Source: Schoenoplectus triqueter | Lineage: Eukaryota > Streptophyta > Magnoliopsida > Poales > Cyperaceae | Direction of reading: 5' to 3' | Length of the DNA: 34,481 nt | NCBI GenBank assembly: GCA_964058805.1 | Contig: CAXKVV010001178.1 | Coordinates: 1-34,481, forward strand | The notes under the pieces: generated by a model | Told to the model about the DNA's origin: nothing | Database searches by the model: none | Seen by the model: the letters and a program-made list of their open reading frames with translations, nothing else | Shown here: one piece after another, positions 24,101-34,481 of the stretch | Position numbering within the stretch: the stretch's first letter is position 1 | Layout: each line of letters opens with the position of its first letter | Program-made: the position numbers and the translations under genes

Positions 24101-25476
24101 TCTTCTCTCTGTTAAGCCAGCCAACTTCATATTTAGGTGTGATGCCATCTGTTATAATTTTTAAGATTCTGCAGGGTAGTGTAGAATCTTCCTTTCTTGC
24201 ATGCAGTTCAAGCCCTTCAAAGGTATCCTCTTGCATCTTGATCCATATCTTGTCAACAATATCACTTAAGTTTAAGGTGCCTGGAGGAAGAAACACAGCA
24301 TTGCTAGGTCAATTTGCAAAACTTTTAAAATGTTATTATAGTTGCACCTCAAATTGGATATGTATTTGAACTTACCAAAGAACTTATATTTGTTTTTCAT
24401 GAAAAACATAAAAAAATCATCTACCATTGGTGTTTTAAATTGCATGTTAGTTAAACAGCCCGTTTTTATTTATAGTCCGGATGTCATTTATTTTGAGGAC
24501 ACTTTTTAATTTGTTCTCAACTGCTATATTCTTCAACTACTTTGAATTGTCCATTAAGTGCATAACAGCTAACAAGCATGGTTACCATCTCATGAAGAAT
24601 AGCTGCTGTTACAATGTAGATTAGAATACTCACTATATTGAATCATATGAAGAACAGGTCCCACTAGTTCTCTTGGGAACTGCTGTACCTTCTCATAGGC
24701 ACGATGCTCTGACACCAGTGCTTCTTCATATGTTAAATTTGTCTTACCAGTTACTTTACATGTCCAAACCCTTTGCCGATACAAGTTAAGCCGCTTTAAG
24801 TATTCTCTGAAATTATGTTAAGGAAAAGAATAAACTATATTTATTGCTAGTATCCTCAATATTGAGACACAAACAGCCTGTCAAATTTAAAAATGCCCAG
24901 CTCCTGGTCAGATACTGAAGAACCAAGTACGCGCATATACCATCAGACACAGGTTCTACCAAAAAGAGCTAATACTGGTAGTGGTAAGGCACTACTGGCT
25001 CATTTTAAACTCCAACTGCAGGCATCTTATGTTATAACCCCCAACCCCCAAAAAATACAACCTACACACAGAAATAATAGATACACGTGCTCATACAAAA
25101 GAATTCACGGGAACTGGTAAGAACAAGTACACACAAATAAAATATAAGAAAGAACAAAAGGATCAGATTATCCCATTGTTACTAATTCAGTGGCAGCAGT
25201 GACAAAAAAAACGTTACAAACATGATAGCAATAATCCTTTTGCTAGAGCAATGTCCCAACATTTTTGCGGTTTACCCCTACTGGACAGCTTTATCTAAGT
25301 TTGAAAAGTAAAACTAATTTGATATAGCAATGCAAATTCTCAAAATCAAGGTACAAAGGATACTGGTAATCTCGAAAGACTTCCTTTGTGAAGCGAACTT
25401 GAAAAACTGACTCGTTAGCATCCAAGTCCTTTGGTGGGTCCAGAAGAGAAAAGGACTTTCTCTTGAAGAGAGGCAT
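21160..25476 (-). CDS. WAC and DDT domain protein, predicted ISWI chromatin-remodeler subunit, 9 exons
   Basis: Coding exons (minus): 25476-25364, 24806-24634, 24280-23847, 23757-23694, 23492-23155, 22762-22376, 22159-21998, 21480-21392, 21310-21160; 1911 nt, 636 aa, all phases agree. Residues about 24-95 are a WAC domain (VFQVRFTKEVFRDY, LYRQRVWTCKVTGKTNLTYE). Residues 97-240 are a plant-conserved middle part. Residues about 250-258 are a basic KHKRRK patch, likely a nuclear signal. Residues about 297-357 are the DDT domain (SVGYLLSVWDF). About 404-445 is WHIM1-like (YGLLDIDVKLRILYELVEEAL). About 446-503 is Lys/Glu-rich. Residues 504-587 are the WSD/WHIM region (SRYWFF, WGYYSTKEELDAL). DDT proteins bind ISWI ATPases (plant CHR11/CHR17); the role here is inferred. 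The Arabidopsis relative At5g08630 is, from memory, somewhat longer. No PHD finger or bromodomain is present, unlike animal ACF1/WSTF. Confidence 0.9.
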
Positions 25477-26426
25477 TGAAGCTTCAAACTTTCAAAAGTA
25501 TAACTCACAGATTTCAAACTGTCAAGTAAAACGATAATGTTCCTAAACATCGATAAAATACCATCAGTATTGCAATAAACAAACAAATTTAAGAATATAT
25601 CAGATGTGCCATGTTAATGGTGAATGGCAATGTATCTGGGCAGTTGTATCAAATTTTGTGATCACTTATTTCCAGTCTGATAGCTTTAATTGGACCACCA
25701 CCAATACACATGTCATACAAATGACTAATATGTCGCAACTAAATTTACAGTAGGTGAATTCAACAATAAAATATAATTTTACTATGAACTTACATTAAGC
25801 AATATTTTATCATGTAAACATCATATAATATTGTTAAATATAGAAACAAAATTTAAATTTGCAATTCACAACAAATTTAGAAGATTAAATTAATTCCCTG
25901 GAGTAAAAGCTAGTTCTGGTAACTATATGCCAGAAGAATGTAAGGAAATTTTCACATACTTATTTATCTAACAAACCCTAGGTATTGTTTTCCCAAATGC
26001 AATACTCCTTTCGTATAAAATTGGTAACCAGGCACAGAAGTTCTCATAATATTAGACAAAACTATGCCCCATTGCCCCAATTTCTAGCACGGATTACCAA
26101 GAAAACAAAACCCTAGATAACCTCGCACAAAATCTGAATAAAAGACAGCTCAAACCAAGTCCGCAGTAGAGAAACAGATCAAATAATACAAATTGCAACA
26201 AAGAAAATCCCAAGAATAAACTCAAACAAGAAAAGAATCAATCCATAAGCTAAAACTCGACTAAGAATTCAATATGGGATTATAACATACCCTAGAAACT
26301 GCGAGATGTCAAAAGTTATAATCAGAGCAAGGTCTCATAGTATCCTGATCGCATCAGGGTGCGGCGAGCTGAGAGTAAAAGAGTAACCAGAGAGAAAGAG
26401 GCAAGAGCAGCAATAGAGATTCGTAC

Positions 26427-26530
26427 CTTCGAAGCAGCAGGATGCAACGCGAATCGAAGAGAGCGAGCGAGAGAGAGGGAAAAACGAAAACTTGACCGCG
26501 CTCGTTTTAGCGAAAGAGAGAGAATGAGAG
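26427..26530 (-). other. Probable 5'UTR exon of the WAC-DDT gene
   Basis: On the minus strand a CT-rich leader ends in a good donor, CTTCGAAG/GTACGAATC, at 26427. It lies about 950 bases upstream of the start codon at 25476, so an intron of roughly 0.9 kb in the leader is likely. The left limit is set by the donor; the right limit is estimated from the TATA box. There is no transcript evidence in hand. Confidence 0.45.
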
Positions 26531-26554
26531 AGAGTAGCGAGCGCTCGTTTGAGT

Positions 26555-26562
26555 CTTTATAT
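26555..26562 (-). promoter_or_regulatory. TATA box of the WAC-DDT gene
   Basis: The minus strand reads ATATAAAG here, about 30 bases upstream of the CT/GA-rich leader. The distance to the proposed leader exon is normal for a plant core promoter. Confidence 0.5.
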
Positions 26563-26676
26563 TTGCCTCAGTTAATGAAATGCGCCTTGAATCCGGTCTA
26601 TTACATTTTTCTCTCACAACACAGGGGTCCTAGTCAAGTAACTGGGACCACAATCAGTGAGAATTAGCCTACCGAG

Positions 26677-26686
26677 TTTATATAAG
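26677..26686 (+). promoter_or_regulatory. Second TATA-like box facing away from the WAC-DDT gene
   Basis: TTTATATAAG sits about 115 bases from the minus-strand TATA box and could fire rightward. I find no clear coding gene downstream on the plus strand within 2 kb, so it may be chance or mark a non-coding transcript. Confidence 0.2.
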
Positions 26687-27200
26687 ACGGTTCTTCCAAA
26701 CAATATGTTACATTAGAGAACGAATTCTCCAGTTTCCATCTTCGGTGGAAAAAGCTTTATGTAGACTAGGAGCATTCCAAAATTAAGGGATTTTGACTCG
26801 GTGTACAAACTACAAGTCTACGTTCTCTACAAGAGGGAGCAACAGAAATATGTGGCGCTCGGCGTCCTTCGAACTTGTTAGTGGGCCCCAAGAGTCATAC
26901 AAAGTCAGTTCTGCTATGGTGTATAACTTTGTGTGTCCTGTGTTTGTTTAAAATCTCTGATCTTCGCGGATATTTTTCGCGGATAACCCTAAAAGGAACA
27001 AATTTAATAAATAGAATTCTGCAAGAGGTTGTTAATTTGTTATATGGTCGATTTCTTCTAGTTCTTTGGACTTCTAGCGTCGAAAGAAAATTTTACCAAC
27101 TTTGCATCACATAACAGTTTAAAGGATATCAATTAATATGTAAGTCAATATATAAACAAATTATTGATTCTTATATTTCAAAAAAGGTTTATGCCTATAA

Positions 27201-27431
27201 TACTAAAGTTAGCACCAAGTCGTTGGTACTGTATTTTTGTATCATCCGATTTATATCACGATTCATGAAAATGATACAATATTGTTATCTTATGGAACAA
27301 AGATGCGGCAACGAGGTGAAAAAAGAATTATGATAATGGTCAATTATTCACATGAAATCGTGATGCCAATCAGATGATGCAAAACATTAGTGCCAACTAC
27401 CAAATGATTTATTTATACTAACATCAGTATC
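27201..27431. mobile_element. Long imperfect inverted repeat, MITE-like (231 bp)
   Basis: The left tip ATACTAAAGTTAG (27201) matches the right tip CTAACATCAGTAT (27419-27431) in inverted sense with two mismatches. Internally TATCATCCGATTTATATCACGATTCATG (split: TATCATCCGATT, ATCACGATTCATG) pairs with CATGAAATCGTGAT and AATCAGATGATGC on the right. About 70 bases of each arm can pair with bulges around a loop near 27280-27345. No coding frame is present. I could not find a convincing target duplication, so the superfamily is open; a hairpin RNA gene is an alternative. Confidence 0.55.
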
Positions 27432-28484
27432 ACGAGGTGGACTCTTTGAAAATATATGAGATCCATTTAAAAAAAAATGTAGAGAAGCATGAAGGTCAAA
27501 TAAGTATATTTATGATTAACATATATATAATTTTCAAGAAATAATTATAGTCAATCGAGTCTCTATTTTTGTTTACTTTCTATATATCTTTTGTTGTACT
27601 TTCAGCATGAAAAACGATAGTCGATGTACAATAAATTATAAATTAAGAAAAAAACTAGGGGGTATGCTTCAAAAACTAAAAGATTAAATCAGAATTATTG
27701 ATTTGAGAAGTTCAATTTGAAATTATTATATCAGGGGGGATCATTGGAATAGAATTCTAAAAATTATTGTCTCGAGATTAATGCTAGTTTGAGAATTGTA
27801 GTGACCTTATGTCTTTGATTTTTTGTAATTGATATTGCGAGTATATGTGGAATTCTCTCTTAGTCCATTAAATATTGATATCATGTGTCGTCTATAATTA
27901 ATAACTACCTAATATTTAATTTATTGTCAATTCACATAATTATCATAAGATTATTTATTTTTACAAATAATGTATATTTTTTGTCATGATTTAATATCTC
28001 TCCTAAAATAATACAATATAACCTTCCCAACGACAACAGTAATTTATTTACAATTTCGATGAATATCAGAATTTTTATGATGCATCAGTTATACTAACAA
28101 ATATATCTTTATTAATAAGTCGCATTACAAGTTAATACGTAATTGAGTTGGATTGAAATAAATAAATATATATATATGGTAATATTATACAAAATAAGTT
28201 GAGATTTTGTACAAGGAGATAGAGGTATGATATCCATCAAACAATTTCCTTCAATATATAGACTATTGCATAAATATTTTCAAACATTTAAAAATTTCGA
28301 ACTATTTAAAGATCCTTCCTATGATTTCTTTTTGTTATTTTTCTTCAAATTTTTCGAGCAAATATTGTAAAGGAGAATAAACTTTTGAGGATAACTGCAC
28401 ATAATTTTGCAATCAGTGACGAACATTAGGCTTCTTTAGTTTTTATTTGAAGTTTGGAATTTTTGTGTCAGTGTATCTACTTTT

Positions 28485-28524
28485 ACCCCCCACCCCACCC
28501 CCCCCCCCCCAAAAAAAAAAAAAA
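28485..28524. repeat. Poly(C) followed by poly(A) tract
   Basis: A C-rich stretch (28485-28510, broken by two A) runs directly into 14 A. It is a low-complexity tract and may also carry sequencing or assembly length error. Confidence 0.9.
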
Positions 28525-28725
28525 GATACAGTAGAGACTTACAAAAATGCTGCACTCAATTCATATCGCATATATAGTCTACAAATATCTCCCATGTAAT
28601 AATACTTTGCACTTAGTGAGTAAATCAAACTAAAGTTTTTTTTTTCCTGCAAGCTACATAATTAATTGATCTTTATCTTCATGCAATGAAGCAAGCAAGA
28701 CAATCTATCTGTCCATCTAGGCATC

Positions 28726-28735
28726 TATAAATTTA
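28726..28735 (+). promoter_or_regulatory. Candidate TATA box of the mini Aux/IAA gene
   Basis: TATAAATTTA lies about 500 bases upstream of the start codon at 29229. A leader of that length suggests a 5'UTR intron; a plausible acceptor is AATTAATACAG near 29176. Both points are tentative. Confidence 0.35.
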
Positions 28736-29228
28736 TCCTCAGGCTCTAAATTTGCTTCACTTTCATTTCTGTGCATAAAATTGTAGGTCAGATCTATTAT
28801 CCTATGTTTATGATGTTTTCTTATGTTAGCACCCAGCAACACACTCTTGTTGTTAATTTGTTATTTCTTTTTTTGTGTGGCTGTTAATTACTTGTTTCGT
28901 CGACGTCTAATGAACGTATAACGGCTTTCACTCTGATTGTTTTCTTGTACTTCATGATCTTCAGAATTTAAATTGTCAAAATTTCAAAAGAAATTAACAA
29001 TTCCATGTGATCCATCTTATGGATTGGTTTAATTTACGCTATACAGTGAGACCCTCTCTTAGTTTCTTGTTATCCTCCTTGTTCCTTTTTGTTCCAATTA
29101 TATTCTGACTGATGCTTAATTTTCTGAAATAGTAATCGACTGAATCATAGAGATAAACCAGAAGCTGGTAATTAATACAGAGAAGGCTAATTAAGGAGAT
29201 CAATTGGCATTCAACGGGAGAGTCGACA

Positions 29229-29908
29229 ATGTTTGTGAAGGTGTTTCTATGTGGTTATCATTATCCCGGGAGAAAGATCAACCTGGCAGCTCATGATAGC
29301 TATGACTCCCTGTACTGTGGGCTCCACAAGCTCTTCCGGCATTTCGACAAGGGTAATACGTGCTGTACCTGTACCTCTTGTGAAGTTGCAGAAGTTGTTT
29401 TTTTTTTTAAATTTAATTAACTTAATAACTTCTATAAAAATAAGATCATTGATTATTCCGTGTGTTTTAATCATGTGACTATATCTAATAACATATTTCT
29501 CAAGACCTCTGATCTGTTGCTAAATTTTCCTAGTGTTTTTTTCTCTGTAAGCAAGCAACAAGGGTAACTGATTTGCTGGTGTGAATTTGAGTGCAGTATA
29601 TGATCCCAATGACAGTGAGGAAGAACGTTACAATTCAGATATCACCTTTTACTACCTTGACTTCGAAGGAAACACCGCACTCGTCGGAGACATCCCTTGG
29701 GAGTAACTATATTTTTTTTTCATTATTATGCATGCTTCTTTATATATATTATCCAATATTTTATGAAACTTTTAATAGACATCCAATATACGAATGGGTA
29801 GAACCTAATATATACATTTTTTTTCAATGTAGATTATTCCTTGTGAAGGTTAAGAAGCTCTTCATTGTTGATAATTCTTTGGAATATGAAGATGGTATTG
29901 CATCCTAA
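29229..29908 (+). CDS. Small Aux/IAA-like PB1-domain protein (101 aa), no visible degron, 3 exons
   Basis: Exons 29229-29352, 29597-29702 and 29833-29908 join in frame with good GT-AG borders. The product resembles domains III and IV of Aux/IAA proteins, which form the PB1 fold. Residues about 2-20 (FVKVFLCGYHYPGRKINLA) match the domain III start with its basic face. SYDSLYCGLHKLF is the next helix. The domain IV core DFEGNTALVGDIPWELF corresponds to the acidic OPCA-type motif and the conserved GD-PW step. VKKLFIV is the last strand. There is no LxLxL repression motif and no GWPPV degron, and no upstream exon for them is evident. Such a protein could pair with Aux/IAA or ARF proteins and may be auxin-stable (inference; IAA29/32/33-type relatives are non-canonical too). 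A late donor (GATG/GTATTG) could give a slightly shorter end. Confidence 0.75.
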
Positions 29909-31149
29909 ATATTTAATTATTGTATGGATGTTCATTGAATTAATGAGTTATTATTATTTTTTTCTTGTGATGTGATCTCGCTGTGTTGTTTAACTCTTGT
30001 ATTTGGTGTAGACTGACATGGAAGAAAAACAAGCATTGGATGCAAGAAGACTGTAAAGGGGAAGAAGATGCTGCCTATACATATATATACATATAACTAT
30101 TTATTGTCAAGTTATATTGTAGTTTATACTTCTCATAAATAGTAAAATCAGAATAATAATAATAATGATAATAATCTTTGTACATTAGTGTGAAGCAATA
30201 ATATTATTGTACTTCAAGTCTATTTCAAAACATAGTATGTAGCAAAATGCTGGACGTATATGTATTAAGGTTTAATTTGCTTTGGAAATTGTTGCACTAC
30301 CTAAGAAGGCCCATTAATATTCGCTGTGAAAAATGAAGGAAACATGGGAGGAAGACTTTGACAAATGAAGGCCCAATCTAAACTTGTTATAGGTGGGTTG
30401 TTTTCATTTTCAGGCCCAAATTCATCGTTCAATTTTATTACATTACATATTCAGAGCCATTTGTTCACTATATATCTAATTTGTTTGCTTTATTTTTTTT
30501 AAACCATGAAAAAATAAAGCGTAATTTTCAGGATCTTCCTTGTTTTACATGCTGATTTGGATATATGAAAGTGACTCTTGTGGAAATTGCAATATAATAC
30601 AAGAGATCATTAATTTTCCTTTAATTTCTGGATCAACACCAATGAACAGAAGTTGATTTAATATTTTCATGACATGAATTATCGTAGTGGAAATCATGCA
30701 GAGGAATTAAGAATGTATAATAGTTTCTAGAACATGTCATTTTTCAAATAAATGTGGTCGACGTATGTTAGGTAAAATGTCATGAAAGCCTTCTTTTCTT
30801 TTAAGCTATGTTAATCTAGCAACCCGCTGAAAATGAAACCTCTCTTATATTTCAAAATTTCAATTTATGCAGCAAGATATAGAAATTAATTAATTATTAA
30901 TTAGTTAAAGAAAACAAACAATCAATGTCTCTTATAGTTGGTTAGTACGTGTACTATTGTACTACACTTGCATGTTAATGAGGTCAATAGTTCAAAATTT
31001 CAAATTATGCAGTACGATTGGTTTGAGGATATTAATTATGAAAACATAAAGATAATAAGGTGCACCCACCATTATTTCATAAAACCTATAATTGAATTAG
31101 CCCCCATCACCCGCCAACATATATATAAATCGTTACTGTCATGCTATGT

Positions 31150-31770
31150 TGAACGGGTACGAGTATCGTATCCGATATAGTGTTGGATGTTGCGATACGA
31201 AAAATTTAAAAAATACGGATACATATGCAGCTATATAATATATTATTATTAATATATTATATGAAAGTATTGTAGGCAGATAATAATAATAAAATATCAT
31301 ATGGATATGATAAATTTATTACAAGAAGCAAAGGCATATGGCTGATCATGTGGGAATCTTCACCTAACTTTCTTAAATCAATATATGAAATGAAAAGTTG
31401 CAAATATCACCAATGGGAGATAGCGCAGTGTTAGTGCATTTGCTTGATAGCGATGAGGCTTGTGAAGAATATTACTTGATTCATTTTAGAAGGCCCAGGA
31501 CAGGATTATATGTGACATCTTTTATTGAGCAACATACGTGGCACGCCAATTGAACGTTTCAGAAGATCAAGCGTATCCGGAACGTATCCCGTATTCGTGA
31601 CGAATTTCACTATATCTTTGATCGTATCCGTCAGTTTGACCAACTAAATTAGTTTAATACATTATATGACGTGTCTGATACGCATTCATACATATCGGAC
31701 GCGTATCCATATCAGACGTGTATCGGATACGCGTAAGGTGAGGTAAATAGAGTATCCGTAAGGTAGGATT
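31150..31770. repeat. GTATCC/GATACG-rich block with inverted outer parts, probable non-autonomous transposon
   Basis: The left side carries GTATCGTATCCGATA and GCGATACG. The right side carries many copies of the same words (CGTATCC, GATACGC, GTATCGGATACGCG), partly in inverted sense to the left. The middle (about 31230-31550) is AT-rich and unrelated. This looks like a miniature DNA transposon with subterminal repeats. Exact ends and a target duplication could not be fixed by eye. Confidence 0.45.
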
Positions 31771-33950
31771 CGGATATTCCTTCCTCTTTTTAATAAAATC
31801 TAGCTGGACCCTGTGTGTACTTTTTTTTTAGGAAAAAACAAAATTTTATTTTATAACTTGACCCTCGTACTTTTTCTATTTACTGATTAGTGATTACCGA
31901 ATCAGTTTCTGATTTTAGCCTACTCTACCCCTCAAGGTTAGTAATTAAAATGGTATTATTGATAACAGTATACTAATAGATACTAATAGATTCAAGAAGA
32001 TGCATGGGAGAGATACGGTTCGGTTCAATTCAATGGTTTGGATTTAGTTTGGTATCTTTGAAATTAGAGATAAAAAAAAACAGATACAAGATGCGGAAGT
32101 TTGAATTAATCTGAATTTTCTCACTCCCTTAAAATAAACCGGCTCAAATTTATATACGATGGTTCAACATAATCTGTACAATTGTCCCCGTCATATTGTT
32201 GTTTCTCCTTTGGACTTGTGTTGGAAAAAATGACACGATCGAGGACACAACTTTTTTTTAAAAAAAATAATTTTTTTTATCGGATCATCTTTTTATTACA
32301 CTTTTGACCGAGAAAATTCCTTTTTTTTCCTGCAATTTCTTATTTTTCTAGGCGAAGATTTCTAAATGTCTAAATAAACAAAATCAATATATAGATCACT
32401 GCGTCAAGTAAAACAAGTGACACAATAACTTCTATTAAAAATGTCCAAATACATGCCTAGGAAACAACATAAACATGAGATTAGAGTCGTGAATCAAATT
32501 TGAGCGCGCTGGTCATAGCTCGAATTTAGTTCATAAAAAATTGAACAAAGTTGAGTCGAACTTGTGAAATGATTCGAACTAAAAAATTTAGTTTAAATTC
32601 AGTTTATCGCTATTTGAGCTAGTTTATGAGTCAATGTATGTACGTTGACTCATTTTAATATTTTAATTTAGTATATCTACAAAATATAATGCTAATTTAT
32701 CTATAATATTGATATAAAGTTGGTACAAAACTTACATATCAATAAATTATATTCTCAATAATATATTTGCTGCACTAATTTAAAAGGACGAGCTCTAAAA
32801 AAACTATCAAATTAGATATACGAGTTGAGTCACTAATGAGTAAGAAACATTAGTAAGTCATTGAGATTGTGAAAGAATGAGAGAGGGGTTATCAGATTTG
32901 AGTTCGATGAAAAAAAAATATATGAACTATTGTTATTCGAGACGAATTAAGTCAACTTCAACTCAAATATAACATATTTAACTATCAAATTAAATTAACT
33001 TAATATCAAATCAATTTAGAATTGGGTCACGAACTCAAACTTTATCATAGAGAGACACAAAAGAAACAAAAAAAATGGAGCAGATAAAAGTCATTTTTAA
33101 CGATGTGCAGCGATTAATGCAATGGTACAATGTTAGACTCTTACTTTTGGATTTTATGTTTACTCTTCATAATTTTGACCGTGCAATGAGTTGTCTTCAA
33201 TAGAAGCCCATTTAATTGTTGACTCGTTACACATATTCATGCCATAATAATAACATATATAGGAAAATCTTGTACTGTCAGTTGCTCCTAGGAGTTTTTT
33301 TTTTGGGGTTGGTTATCAGTAAAAGGGCATGGGATGGGAGTGGTTTGTAATTTTCTTCAATGAAAAAATGGTTTGTGGTACTGGTGTTGCCATTAAAATC
33401 ATTGTTGATACTTGATAATCAGTAGAAGGGTTGATACTGACAAAGACATTATGAAGAGTAAACATAAAATTCAACAATATTATATGTTATAGAAATCTCT
33501 CCCTAGAAAAACAAGAAATTGCAAAAAAAAAAATCTCAAATTTTTATCTCTCTTGAAAAATAAAAAAAAATAATGAACCGAGATAATAATTTTCATTTTT
33601 TGAGGTGTCGGATAAGGAACTAATTTTTTTATCTAAGTCTCTTCTAATGCATTGAAAAAATAATAATTATGTGAGAATTCGATAAAAAAATTATTAATTT
33701 CTAAAAATAAAAAATTGTCGAGGAGATACCTCACTTTCTTTACTAACATCCACAATTTGACCTACCGTTGATCCATTGCTATTGATTTCTAGTGTGTCAA
33801 ATGCTAGTTGTCAAGGCAACTCAGTCATCTCCGAGTTCGTTTAATCGCATCTGAAAAATAAAATAATGAAACTGAAAAGCTAATTTTCTTGTATCGATAT
33901 ATAGTTATTTGCCTGCTTCAAATACTTGTACCACAAGGAACAGTGGATTT

Positions 33951-33989
33951 TGTGTGTGTGTGTGTGGGACTGTGGGGGGGGGGGGGGGG
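33951..33989. repeat. (TG)n followed by a run of about 16 G
   Basis: A TG dinucleotide run is followed by GGACTG and then 16 consecutive G at 33974-33989. The G run could fold as a quadruplex on this strand or reflect homopolymer length error. Confidence 0.9.
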
Positions 33990-34345
33990 TACTCCATAAT
34001 TCTACTAAAAATGAAATAATAATCGTTTGTTTAATAAGAATGTACAAGTTTAATTAAAATGATTAAAATTCCGGTTTTAAATTGCAAAATCATCTAAATT
34101 ATCATAAAATATTTACAAATTATTTATTCTTATTTTTGACAACCCTTTAATTGATTGTTAAAACCATCGAATAAATAATTGATGCCCATACAACATGTAA
34201 ATTTAAATAACACGTCTCAATTAAAAATCATAGAACTTTATCTCTTTGCTTAAAATTAAAACATTTGGGGCTACATTTCAATCTGCTTTAACCCCGTTGA
34301 CAAATTGACAGGCACTTAATTGTCAGCTGTCAGTTGTCAGCCCGC

Positions 34346-34355
34346 TATATTTATG
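34346..34355 (+). promoter_or_regulatory. TATA-like box near the right edge
   Basis: TATATTTATG lies about 110 bases before an ATG at 34457. Immediately upstream (34306-34340) there are four TGACAG/CTGTCA-type words, which are the known core for KNOX homeodomain proteins. Both the box and the cluster may be chance in AT-rich DNA. Confidence 0.25.
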
Positions 34356-34456
34356 ACTCATAATTGGTTAAAAGGCAACTCAATCAGTCAATCATCTCCT
34401 TTCATCTTTTTAATTTTTTTTTAATTCTTTTTCACATCTAATAAAAATAAAATAAA

Positions 34457-34481
34457 ATGGCACCATTCTTTAGTTCTTTTG
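34457..34481 (+). CDS. Possible start of a gene cut by the window edge
   Basis: ATGGCACCATTC opens a frame reading MAPFFSSF at the very end of the window. The context AAAATGGC is favourable in plants, and the upstream 80 bases are pyrimidine-rich as in a leader. Only eight codons are visible, so no family can be named. Confidence 0.3.

Larger units (their letters stand above)
26690..28720. other. AT-rich intergenic region between the WAC-DDT gene and the mini Aux/IAA gene
   Basis: No credible gene is seen. It contains the imperfect hairpin element at 27201-27431 and the C/A homopolymer tract at 28485-28524, listed separately. A short inverted pair TAGAGAACG (about 26714) and CGTTCTCTA (about 26821) is also present. 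Confidence 0.5.
29909..34456. other. AT-rich intergenic region with repeat remnants
   Basis: 29909-30100 probably holds the 3'UTR of the mini Aux/IAA gene. An (AAT)n-like run lies at about 30152-30175. 31150-31770 is a GTATCC/GATACG-rich repeat block, listed separately. Around 32020-32070 GGTTCGGTTC-type words, and around 32500-32650 TCGAAC/GAGCT-type words, look like further worn transposon ends. No coding gene is supported. Confidence 0.5.

Noticed and set aside
26359..26667. 102-codon Arg/Glu-rich plus-strand frame
   Set aside because: It is produced by the GA-rich complement of the CT-rich 5' leader of the WAC-DDT gene.
29247..29478. Overlapping 75-codon frames on both strands at the mini Aux/IAA first exon
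   Set aside because: They lack resemblance to any family, whereas the 29229 frame joins cleanly to two further exons with PB1 features.
29591..29908. 105-codon unspliced plus-strand frame over the second Aux/IAA exon
   Set aside because: It is a different frame from the PB1 one in exon 2 and reads through an intron; only its last part coincides with the real third exon.
1..34481. tRNA or rRNA genes
   Set aside because: I saw no tRNA A/B-box pair or rRNA-like stretch by eye; a tRNA scan would be needed to exclude a degenerate one.

Overview
The window looks like plant nuclear DNA from a eudicot. It is AT-rich, its genes carry many GT-AG introns, and three of them match plant gene families by their reconstructed proteins. 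It also holds a chromodomain Ty3/gypsy LTR retrotransposon and small inverted-repeat elements. I cannot name the species from the sequence alone.

Layout. 1-3600 is intergenic. 3964-9898 (+) is a 13-exon gene for a T-complex protein 11 (TCP11/SOK1-like) family protein of about 1135 aa. 10389-11950 (-) is a convergent three-exon gene for a 229-aa chloroplast membrane protein that matches MPH1 (maintenance of PSII under high light 1). 12.1-14.9 kb is intergenic and contains a 431-bp hAT-type miniature element (13052-13482) with a perfect 8-bp target duplication. 14898-19975 is a complete but decayed Ty3/gypsy chromovirus-type retrotransposon on the minus strand, with two ~303-bp LTRs and a 5-bp target duplication AAGGG. 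21160-25476 (-) is a nine-exon gene for a WAC + DDT + WHIM/WSD protein of about 636 aa, a predicted accessory subunit of plant ISWI chromatin remodelers; its promoter and 5'UTR lie near 26.4-26.56 kb. 29229-29908 (+) is a three-exon gene for a 101-aa protein made of little more than the Aux/IAA domain III/IV (PB1) fold, without the usual repression motif or degron. The rest to the right end is AT-rich intergenic DNA with repeat remnants. A possible gene start sits in the last 25 bases.

The genes do not form a functional cluster; this is an ordinary euchromatic stretch with unrelated neighbours. I saw no clear new multi-gene system. The points most worth a second look are the degron-less mini Aux/IAA gene, the hAT-type miniature element with its GGGTC hairpins, the long imperfect hairpin at 27.2-27.43 kb, the GTATCC-rich block at 31.15-31.77 kb, and the unusual primer-binding site and decay pattern of the retrotransposon. 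Exon borders were read by eye from splice signals, frame continuity and family resemblance, so they need transcript support.
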